Shown here in pieces: positions 6,818 to 13,257 of a DNA stretch of 13,257 bases. The DNA lies in the NCBI GenBank assembly GCA_002254285.1, contig NIUZ01000161.1, positions 1 to 13,257 of the forward strand. The letters run 5' to 3'. A model generated the notes under the pieces. It made no database searches. It saw nothing but the letters and a program-made list of their open reading frames with translations, and had not been told where the DNA came from. Source of the DNA: Bacteroidetes bacterium 4572_112. GTDB lineage: Bacteria; Bacteroidota; Bacteroidia; Bacteroidales; UBA1556. Positions within the stretch are counted from its first letter, which is position 1, and each line of letters begins with the position of its first letter. The translations under genes and the position numbers were made by a program.

Positions 6818-7429
6818 ATGAAAATACTTATCGCAATTATTGGAATTATGTTTTCTGTTGGAGTATTGGCGCAGGATATTAGTCGAAATAATGTATTTAT
6901 AGAAGTAGGAGCACCATATAGTTTAGTATCGGTTATACCAAATTAACACCAAAACACGCCATATAAATCGTTTATATTTCCCTATTACTGCGTTAAAAAT
7001 TATTTCCATAGCTATACTTCGACATGCTCAGTACAGGCTTTTATGCAAATAATAAGAGCTGGACTTGCATTTGATATGAGTAATCCTTTAGCTAGCATAA
7101 TTGCACCGCTTAGTTTCTCTGTATTAAAGATCCTTAAGGGTAATAATTATCTAGAATTACGTTTGGCTTTAAGAAATGAGTTATATCGTGTAGTAACTAC
7201 ACATTCTGAAAGCTCAGGTATGGGAAATCCTAACCCAACTTATAATATTTATGAGGAAGTAGATTATAAAATAGCTGTTTATCCCAGCTTAGGTATTGGA
7301 TATAGATATCAGCCCCAAAACAAAGGCTTGTTTATAAATTGTTTGGTGAATTTAATAGGGTATCAAGCAAAAAATACTGAGAACATATGGTATAATAAGA
7401 TAAGTGTTGGAGTAGGTTATGCTTTTTAG
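6818..7429 (+). pseudogene. Secreted/outer-membrane beta-barrel-type protein, interrupted
   Basis: The 5' piece (ATG 6818) encodes a signal peptide, MKILIAIIGIMFSVGVLAQ, then NNVFIEVGAPYSLVSV, the usual start of small Bacteroidota beta-barrel proteins. It stops at TAA 6944-6946. The 3' piece resumes around 7055 with RAGLAF and continues through APLSFSVLKILKGNNYLELRL to a C-terminal VGVGYAF, with alternating hydrophobic strands and a terminal Phe as in barrels. The two pieces are in the same frame, but the intervening sequence of about 100 bases is unlike protein coding and carries the stop. A loop-strand segment normally following 'EVGG..YS.NY' also seems to be missing. A product starting at ATG 7043 would have no signal peptide and could not reach the outer membrane. 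The function of the intact protein is unknown. Gene decay and a sequencing artefact are both possible. Confidence 0.75.
6931..7038. repeat. Non-coding inserted segment, possibly a dispersed repeat remnant
   Basis: This stretch breaks the barrel gene. It starts with GGTTATACCAAATTAAC and ends near TCGACATGCTCAGTACAGG. It contains a 17-bp hairpin ATATAAA-TCG-TTTATAT (6961-6977). Its start shares TTATACCAA with the palindromic site at 3992-4000. It encodes nothing recognisable and has no transposase. I infer a short non-autonomous element or dispersed intergenic repeat; the boundaries are approximate and no target duplication is clear. Confidence 0.5.
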
Positions 7430-7538
7430 GTTTTCAAAGAATGATTTTTTTTTAAACAGTAGATTTTTTCAAAAATATTGTAATAGTAATAACTTGTTCT
7501 TTAGAAAAGTAGAATAGGTTTTTTATTTTTTAATTATC

Positions 7539-7574
7539 AATAGCCGTGGGTTAAAACCCACGGCTATTTTTTTT
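7539..7574 (+). terminator. Intrinsic terminator, strong hairpin with T-run
   Basis: AATAGCCGTGGG (7539-7550) pairs perfectly with CCCACGGCTATT (7557-7568) around a TTAAAA loop, and the two T's and two A's beside the loop can also pair. Eight T's (7567-7574) follow on the plus strand. It would end transcription from the barrel pseudogene and insulate parE. The GC-rich arms contrast with the AT-rich surroundings, so it may also be a copy of a dispersed palindrome. Confidence 0.85.
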
Positions 7575-7703
7575 AAATATTAAATATAGATGTATAGTAA
7601 TCTTATAAACAATAGGTTGAATAATTAATTCCCCATAATCTGATTGTGTATAAAATTGTTTGAAAAAAAGAAAAATCCCCATAAAAACAGGTTAATAAAT
7701 AAT

Positions 7704-7711
7704 TATTTTTG
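7704..7711 (+). promoter_or_regulatory. Putative -7 box for parE
   Basis: TATTTTTG matches TAnnTTTG and ends 20 bases before the ATG at 7732, giving a short leader. The expected -33 TTG is not visible. Confidence 0.4.
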
Positions 7712-7731
7712 CATGAAATAGGCAGAATTTT

Positions 7732-9609
7732 ATGGCAGAAGCAAATTATAATGAAGATAGTATAAAGTCGCTGGATTGGAAGGACCATATCCGATTGCGA
7801 CCAGGAATGTATATTGGTAAATTAGGCGATGGTGCTTCCCCCGATGATGGAATTTATGTGCTTATAAAAGAGGTGCTTGACAATTCTATTGATGAGTATA
7901 TAATGGGGCATGGAAAAGTAATCACCATTGATATTGAGGGTAAAGAAGTTATTGTACGTGACAATGGCCGTGGTATTCCGCTAGGAAGCTTGGCGGCATG
8001 TGTTTCGAAAATAAATACTGGTGCCAAATACGATTCTAAGGTTTTTAAGAAAACTGTGGGACTTAATGGTGTTGGTACAAAAGCCGTAAATGCACTTTCT
8101 CAATCGTTTACTGCTCAGAGTTTTCGTGATGGCAAATCTAAGGTTGTAAAATACGAACGTGGTATTCAAACTCTTGATCAGGATGTAGATACTCCTGACG
8201 AGCGTGATGGAACAATGATGCGTTTTGTGCCTGATTTTGATGTTTTTGGCGATTTTAAATTCCGCTTCGAATATATTGAGCGCCTATTATGGAATTATGC
8301 TTTCCTTAATCGTAATCTTGTTATTAAGTTTAATGGCGAGCGTATAGTTTCAAAAAATGGACTTTTAGACCTTTTGGAACAAAATATTGATGATAGTATA
8401 CTTTATCCTATCATTCACTTGGAAGAAGAAGATTTTGAGTTTGCCTTTTCTCATGCTTCAAAAAAATATGGTGAGGAGTATTACTCATTTGTAAACGGAC
8501 AGCATACTACACAGGGAGGAACGCATCAAGCGGCTTTTCGTGAGTCAATAGTAAAGACTGTACGCGAGTTTTTTAAGAAAGATTTTGATGCCAGCGATAT
8601 TCGTACGTCTATTGTTGCGGCATTTAGTATAAAGGTTTCGGAGCCAGTTTTTGAGTCGCAAACAAAGACCAAGCTGGGTTCGCAACATATGGAGCCAGGA
8701 GGACAAACTGTAAGAAACTATATCAATGATATGGTGAAGCGCAATTTGGATAATTTCCTTCACCGTAAGCCTGATGTAGCTGAAGAGTTGCGTCGCAAAA
8801 TCCTTCAATCGGAAAAGGAGCGTAAGGATATGGCAGGAATTAAGAAACTTGCCCGCGAAGGTGCTAAAAAAGCCAGCTTGCATAATAAGAAACTTAGAGA
8901 TTGTAGAGTACATTATAATACTAATAAAGAGAATAGACTCGATTCTACATTATTTATTACTGAGGGAGATTCGGCTTCGGGTTCAATCACCAAAAGTCGA
9001 AATGTAAATACTCAAGCAGTATTTAGCCTAAAGGGTAAGCCAAAGAATAGCTTTGGATTGAGTAAGAAAATTGTATATCAAAACGAAGAGTTTAATCTGT
9101 TGCAAACAGCATTGAATATTGAAGAGGATATGGATAATCTTCGTTATAATAATATCGTAGTAGCTACCGATGCCGATACTGATGGTATGCATATTCGCTT
9201 GCTATTAATGACATTCTTTCTTCAGTTTTATCCAGACTTGGTAAAACGTGGTCATGTATATATACTCCAAACTCCGCTTTTTAGAGTTAGAAATAAGAAA
9301 AAAACTTTCTATTGCTATTCTGATGAGGAAAGAGTGAATGCCATTAAAGAAATAGGCGCTCAAGCAGAGATTACTCGATTTAAGGGTTTGGGAGAGATTT
9401 CGCCTGATGAGTTTAAGGTATTTATTGGAAAAAATATGCGACTTGATCCTGTATTATTAACCAAGGATTCTAAAATAGACCAGGTGCTGTCATTTTATAT
9501 GGGTAAGAATACTCCTGAGCGTCAACTTTATATAATGGATAACCTACGTTATGAGCTTAATGCTGAAGAGGAGTTGAAGTCGACAGAAGTACAGGAGGAA
9601 GTTATTTAA
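7732..9609 (+). CDS. parE: DNA topoisomerase IV subunit B (ParE, GyrB-like type IIA ATPase subunit)
   Basis: At 625 residues this is a normal-length ParE. The GHKL ATPase domain shows EVLDNSIDE (47-55, with Mg-binding Asn51), RDNGRGIP (76-83) and the ATP lid GLNGVGTKAVNALS (110-123). The transducer domain has the QTKTKL switch (310-315, Lys312 and Lys314). The TOPRIM domain carries ITEGDSASG (409-417, Glu411) and ATDADTDGMHI (478-488, Asp480/Asp482), followed by RFKGLGEISPDEF (549-561). With ParC it decatenates daughter chromosomes using ATP. GyrB-specific long insertions are absent, and the opening MAEANYNEDSIKSLDWKDHI has the form I associate with Bacteroidota ParE. In many Bacteroidota parC follows directly; here parE is followed 24 bp later by the end of a convergent gene. 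The start ATG at 7732 agrees with the family N-terminus. Confidence 0.95.
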   Translation: MAEANYNEDSIKSLDWKDHIRLRPGMYIGKLGDGASPDDGIYVLIKEVLDNSIDEYIMGHGKVITIDIEGKEVIVRDNGRGIPLGSLAACVSKINTGAKYDSKVFKKTVGLNGVGTKAVNALSQSFTAQSFRDGKSKVVKYERGIQTLDQDVDTPDERDGTMMRFVPDFDVFGDFKFRFEYIERLLWNYAFLNRNLVIKFNGERIVSKNGLLDLLEQNIDDSILYPIIHLEEEDFEFAFSHASKKYGEEYYSFVNGQHTTQGGTHQAAFRESIVKTVREFFKKDFDASDIRTSIVAAFSIKVSEPVFESQTKTKLGSQHMEPGGQTVRNYINDMVKRNLDNFLHRKPDVAEELRRKILQSEKERKDMAGIKKLAREGAKKASLHNKKLRDCRVHYNTNKENRLDSTLFITEGDSASGSITKSRNVNTQAVFSLKGKPKNSFGLSKKIVYQNEEFNLLQTALNIEEDMDNLRYNNIVVATDADTDGMHIRLLLMTFFLQFYPDLVKRGHVYILQTPLFRVRNKKKTFYCYSDEERVNAIKEIGAQAEITRFKGLGEISPDEFKVFIGKNMRLDPVLLTKDSKIDQVLSFYMGKNTPERQLYIMDNLRYELNAEEELKSTEVQEEVI

Positions 9610-9633
9610 TAAGAATTTTAAATTTAGATACTT

Positions 9634-11061
9634 TTAAAGCATATATCCAATGGTGATTTTGTAGGCAATATTATCTTCTATAATTGGCATGGAGTAGGGA
9701 CCCCAACGATAAAATACTCCTACTCCTATATTTGTTATTCCTGAGCGCAAAATAGAATTTAACAATAAGCCCGATTCGTAATATCCTTTTTCCAAGGTAT
9801 TGAAATTTATGTTTTTATGATAGCCAGCATTGCTTAAATTTCCTATTGTTGCCGAAGTTACAAAAACAGGTTGTGGTACAAATGGCTTACTTCCAAATAA
9901 TAGCCCTTTAAAATCGTGGCGAAAATAGACAGCAATATATTCATCAGAAAGGAATTCGTTATAACGCATTGTGCCAAAAGTGTTTGGAGCCTCGGCATAC
10001 CATTGCGTATAACTTGCGTTGCCATTGTAAAGTTTATACCAAGGAGCATCACCAATTGTTCGCCCAGCTTTGATACGCCAATATTGCTTGCCTAGAAAAT
10101 TTATATCATAATTGAAATCCAATTGCAAATCGAGCTTCTTATAATTTAATTCAGAATCTTGAATGCCAGGAATTGCTTGAGTATAATGCACATTAAGAAT
10201 AGGGTAATTTGTTCCCATGGAAAATACCGTATTACCTGTGCGGTATAGTTTTTCTTTAAATGCAAAGCGCCATCCTATTCCAATTTCAGAAATCAGAAAA
10301 TCTGCAGCAGATTCCTGATCTGAAGATGAGTAACTATAATCAGAGATGGAATTATATTGATAATAATTTGCCCCCAAACTCCAGCTACTATTTGGCAAAG
10401 CTCTAAACTTGAGTTCTGATGAATAGCCTTTATAATAAACCATTTCATTTACCAAAAAATCGCGAAGTCGCTCGTAACCATAAAAATCAGTAATGTCGAA
10501 TTTATACTGCTCAGCACTTTCCAACACATCCATTGTATATGTAAGATTTAGTGTTAGTGAACTTTTTGGTAATATATTTATATTAATATCACCTTTATAT
10601 TTCCACTGATAATCACGAAAGCCATAGCCAGCATAAATACCAATATCTGCACGCTTCATTAGGCGGTCATTTGTCCTTAAACCTAAGCCAAGTCTAAATC
10701 CTTCAAATTCGTTATAATTAAATAATTTCATTATATCCATATCGACATATCCTAGGGGAATACGTCCATTCATAAATGCCATCATAGCCCAAAGCTTTTC
10801 ATCTAGATGCTCCGCCTTACCGAGGCTATCAATAGTATGGTAGGTTTTTACTTCCATGGAGTCGAGCTCAATTGGGCGATATTGTTTCCAATACGTATCA
10901 TCATGCTTTTTGCCTGCATCAGCAGCAATTATCATTACTTCATTATTGAAATGTACTCTTTTCTCGGGAATGTTATTAATCTTCAATTCGCGGATATATG
11001 TTCGTGCAATTCCCTTAGCAGCAATATCTTCTATAATAAGATTATAGAAAGTTAAATCACT
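9634..11061 (-). pseudogene. DUF5686 outer-membrane protein, C-terminal fragment
   Basis: This is the 3' part of a gene whose 5' part is at 11052-11975. The frame is recognisable from SDLTFYN (about 11061) through GIARTYIRELKINNIPEKR, then YWKQYRPIELDSMEV and a long series of beta strands ending KITIGYML, typical of the barrel half of DUF5686 proteins. It gives about 475 residues. The only start-like codon early in this frame is a TTG at 10986 inside a family-conserved stretch, with no signal peptide, so an independent functional protein is unlikely. The two fragments are out of frame by a small deletion near 11055-11061. An intact product would be roughly 800 residues and sit in the outer membrane. 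It converges with parE, 24 bp apart, without an obvious terminator. Confidence 0.85.
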
Positions 11062-11975
11062 TGTGATTTGGATGTTTCTGCAGGCTCAGCACTAATATTC
11101 TTAATTGCCCATTTATTACTACTGATATGTAGTTGCCCTTTTAAAGCATCGAAATGAGTCCCTTTATGTGGCCTGAAACTAATAATATATGTTGTGTCAT
11201 TTTCTGTATAAATGCTATCAACTAATTGATAAAAATACTTATTCAAACTTGATTTGCTAACGGGGTTTATATAATGTTTATCAAGCACATCAATACTTGC
11301 ATCATAAAAGCTAAAAGATTGCAGCTGACTACCAAGTACAGAAAACTGTGGATTACTCAACCCCGATAGGCGAGTGGCAATAACTTCCTCCTTGTTTTTG
11401 TTAGGTTTTTCGTAGTTTCTTTTGCTCACACTCTCCGATAATAGTATATGCTGTGAGCTAAGGAATTTATCCATCTTTATTAAAGTACTATCGGGATTTT
11501 TATAGGCATTCATCTGTTGCTTTATTGCATCGGCATCGGCAGTTACAATAAATTTATGATATGCAGTATAAGAGAAATTTTCGAGCTCTTGGGGGTCATT
11601 TAGTTTCTTATTGTCTACAACCTTTCGGATAATCGCAAAAGCAGGGTTCTCTCCAGGAAGAATATCTACAGTAGATAGGTTATAGGCTTTCTTCTGTAGT
11701 TTTATTATTGTATTATTATTAAGTGCTGCTGTAATAATAGTAGTGTCTTTATATCCAATATACGATATGCTAATACTTTTATATAGTTTAGTGTTTAGTT
11801 CAAAAAAACCATCAATATCACTAAAAACACCTTTGGAGCTATTATCATATTTTATATTTGCAAAGGCTATGGGATTATTGGTTTTACTATCAATAATTTT
11901 GGGGGATATTTTTTTTTGAGCCAATATGTTTAGCGAAAAAAATAATGATATAATAATTGCAATAGGGTGTTGCAT
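11052..11975 (-). pseudogene. DUF5686 / carboxypeptidase-regulatory-like protein, N-terminal fragment
   Basis: The 307-residue open part has a signal peptide (MQHPIAIIISLFFSLNILAQ), a carboxypeptidase-D-regulatory-like beta-sandwich (about residues 23-95, with NPIAFANIKYDNSSKGVFSDIDGFF) and the DUF5686 N-terminal region (NPAFAIIRKVVDNKKLNDPQ, SYTAYHKF; later FRPHKGTHFDALKGQLHI and IKNISAEPAE). It ends at TAA 11054-11052, exactly where the family normally continues into a KIQQKYE...WFP.QLN-type stretch before the barrel. That linker is missing and the downstream frame resumes shifted. The fragment would be a secreted periplasmic piece without its barrel. It is the last gene of the minus-strand operon, 9 bp after the MazG-like gene. 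DUF5686 function is not established. Confidence 0.85.
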
Positions 11976-11984
11976 AACTTAAAA

Positions 11985-12311
11985 CTATTTTAGCTTTTCG
12001 TTATTATGATGACGCTGCAAATCTCTGTCAGTTTTCTTCTCAATATTCTTCTTTAGAGCATCTGTTAGGTCAATACCTGTTTGGTTTGCAATGGCTATCA
12101 AAACCCAAAGTACATCAGCAAGCTCGTCGCCAAGGTCCTTGTTTTTGTCGGACTCCTTAAAAGATTGCTCGCCATATTTGCGTGAGATAATACGTGCTAC
12201 TTCACCAACTTCCTCGCTAAGAATAGCCATATTTGTAAGCTCATTAAAATACCTAACTCCATGAGTTTTTATCCAATTGTCAACTAGATTTTGAGCTTCC
12301 TTTATCTCCAT
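11985..12311 (-). CDS. MazG-like nucleotide pyrophosphohydrolase
   Basis: This 108-residue, all-alpha, cytoplasmic protein has the MazG/dUTPase-like metal motif: EExxE at Glu33, Glu34 and Glu37 (SEEVGEVAR) and ExxD at Glu63 and Asp66 (GDELADVLWVL), as in NTP-pyrophosphatases that hydrolyse (d)NTPs to the monophosphate and pyrophosphate. Its length fits a single-domain MazG-like enzyme, not the two-domain E. coli MazG. It may clean up non-canonical nucleotides, but the substrate is inferred. The start ATG (12311-12309) shares one base with the stop of the preceding LysE-fusion gene (TAATG), which implies translational coupling. The DUF5686 gene follows 9 bp later. No mazE/mazF toxin-antitoxin genes are nearby. 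Confidence 0.9.
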   Translation of the reverse strand: MEIKEAQNLVDNWIKTHGVRYFNELTNMAILSEEVGEVARIISRKYGEQSFKESDKNKDLGDELADVLWVLIAIANQTGIDLTDALKKNIEKKTDRDLQRHHNNEKLK

Positions 12312-13257
12312 TATTTCTGTCTATCTTTTAAAAACAAACCATTGTTTTCGTTATTATAATTGCCGTAGTATATGGTTGAGTCATTAACATTTACAGATAG
12401 CCATCCTCCGGCATTTACTTGAATCTGATAAAGAACACCAGCTTGTTCAATCTGTACATTTAGCATACAAGGAACAGTACTAAAATCATTTTCCCATACC
12501 TCAGACTCAATATGTTTTGATTGATTAATAACATTTGTAATTTGCTGAGCATTCAAGCTCCATCCATTACAGTCAATTTCCGAATTATTAATATTGGGTA
12601 TACGAACAGTAGATTTATTAATTTCTTTAATAGAGAAATTAGCATCATTAATAAAGCCATTTGGAGAATACGCTGCTAAGCTTGTATCAGTGTATAATGT
12701 AATGCCTCGATAATCTATCTTATAAGTTCTAATCTGAGGTATCTTTATAGTATCAAGGTTACTTTTAAGGATTTCTATCTCAAATACATGGTTTATAGAG
12801 TCTGTAAAATGCCAATTACCCGATGAAATATAAGTTTCTCCTCGTGCATCAATTCTTTCTTTAAAAGTTTTATCTTCAAATAGGGTAAGGTATAAAGTGC
12901 TTTTGCCAGCGGTTACATTATATTGCGCCTCAATTTTTTTGCCCCAATGCAAATTGCTTCTTAATTGTTCGAAAAATCCAAAGCCACTTAATGTCCTGAA
13001 TATTAGTATTATTCCGAATGTTACTAAAAGTAATCCTACTATCTTATTTACTAGGATTTCTTTACGAGGTTTAAGGAAACCTTTAATTTTTCCCCCAATA
13101 AAACTCTTAAGTACATCGGTAGAAAAGATGGTGATAAATGTTCCTGAAAAGAATACTATGGTACTTTCCAAAATTTCACCAGGAACAGCATTCTTTCCTA
13201 CAAAGCCTAGTGCTCCAAACCAGAAGAAGAATATAAAAGGATTTGCAATATTAAGGA
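12311..13257 (-). CDS. LysE/RhtB-type exporter fused to a C-terminal domain (5' end outside window)
   Basis: The frame is open to the window edge, so the N-terminus is missing; 314 residues are visible from the CTT codon at 13255. Visible residues 1-90 look like the C-terminal half of a LysE/RhtB amino-acid exporter: LNIANPFIFFFWFGALG, a conserved Asn-Pro helix, then STIVFFSGTFITIFSTDVL and KIVGLLLVTFGIILIFRTL. Such proteins normally end here. This one continues for about 215 polar, beta-strand-rich residues with LYLTLFEDKTFKER, SGNWHFTDS and, near the end, two cysteines (visible 229 and 263) and VLYQIQVNAGGWLSV. I do not recognise this domain; the first part loosely resembles lipocalin-like stress-sensing modules. 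It may face the periplasm (inference). It is the first visible gene of an operon with the MazG-like and DUF5686 genes. Confidence 0.7.
   Translation of the reverse strand, partial: LNIANPFIFFFWFGALGFVGKNAVPGEILESTIVFFSGTFITIFSTDVLKSFIGGKIKGFLKPRKEILVNKIVGLLLVTFGIILIFRTLSGFGFFEQLRSNLHWGKKIEAQYNVTAGKSTLYLTLFEDKTFKERIDARGETYISSGNWHFTDSINHVFEIEILKSNLDTIKIPQIRTYKIDYRGITLYTDTSLAAYSPNGFINDANFSIKEINKSTVRIPNINNSEIDCNGWSLNAQQITNVINQSKHIESEVWENDFSTVPCMLNVQIEQAGVLYQIQVNAGGWLSVNVNDSTIYYGNYNNENNGLFLKDRQK

Larger units (their letters stand above)
7430..7731. other. Intergenic region between barrel pseudogene and parE
   Basis: This 302-bp stretch has no credible gene. It contains the intrinsic terminator at 7539-7574, a -7-like box at 7704-7711, and two copies of TCCCCATAA (7630-7638 and 7676-7684) 46 bp apart whose meaning is unknown. 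The rest is AT-rich sequence with several T-runs. Confidence 0.6.

Noticed and set aside
7043..7429. An independent 128-residue protein
   Set aside because: It has no signal peptide, while its C-terminal part is a barrel. It is in frame with a signal-peptide fragment at 6818, so it is the 3' part of one disrupted gene.
9634..10986. A stand-alone 450-residue protein with a TTG start
   Set aside because: The TTG lies within a conserved DUF5686 stretch (RELKINN), and the frame is recognisable further upstream to about 11061, adjacent to the 5' fragment.
10807..11055. Open frames on the plus strand opposite the DUF5686 gene, and similar antisense frames within the MscS, parE and sulfatase genes
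   Set aside because: They have no recognisable domain and lie fully within strongly supported genes on the other strand, so they are coding shadows.
11985..12311. A toxin-antitoxin or phage-defence link for the MazG-like gene
   Set aside because: Neighbours are an exporter fusion and a DUF5686 gene; no mazEF, nuclease or other defence genes are visible. Single-domain MazG-like enzymes are common housekeeping proteins.

Overview
The window looks like chromosome from a member of the Bacteroidota. The DNA is AT-rich and no Shine-Dalgarno sequences stand out. Several genes are preceded by the Bacteroidota -7 promoter motif TAnnTTTG. The gene content also fits: a DUF5686/carboxypeptidase-regulatory-like outer-membrane protein, a Bacteroidota-type ParE, and secreted proteins whose signal peptides end in ...AQ. 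I see no rRNA, tRNA, CRISPR array, phage gene or transposase.

Left part (1-4007): a degenerate AT-rich direct repeat and a promoter-like box lead into a membrane-anchored sulfatase/LTA-synthase-family enzyme (+). It converges on an ABC-transporter ATPase pseudogene (-) that has lost its Walker A and Q-loop region through an out-of-frame internal deletion. A dyad-symmetric element carrying two diverging -7-like boxes separates the pseudogene from a NAPE-PLD-like metallo-beta-lactamase-fold hydrolase (+). The 227-bp gap after the hydrolase holds a long inverted repeat and a short perfect palindrome.

Middle part (4008-7731): a two-gene minus-strand operon encodes a small K+-channel-type pore protein followed, 12 bp later, by an MscS-family mechanosensitive channel. 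The MscS protein has a large N-terminal periplasmic region that contains an internal duplication. A pairing of potassium flux with tension-gated release suggests osmotic or turgor control. Divergent to it is a small secreted beta-barrel-type gene interrupted by a roughly 100-bp non-coding segment. A strong intrinsic terminator follows.

Right part (7732-13257): parE (topoisomerase IV subunit B, +) has no parC after it. Instead it converges on a minus-strand operon, which in transcription order is: a LysE/RhtB-type exporter fused to a C-terminal extracytoplasmic-looking domain (5' end outside the window), a MazG-like nucleotide pyrophosphohydrolase (1-bp overlap), and a DUF5686 outer-membrane protein (9-bp gap). 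The last gene is split into two frames by a small deletion that appears to have occurred between short direct repeats.

The most notable property of the window is three independently broken genes in 9 kb, beside otherwise intact genes. Two carry out-of-frame deletions with likely microhomology at the junction, and one carries an inserted segment. This is either real ongoing gene decay or assembly/consensus error. I do not see a convincing new multi-gene defence or metabolic system. The best candidates for new biology are the LysE fusion, the duplicated MscS sensor domain in the K+ channel operon, and the dispersed-looking inserted element.
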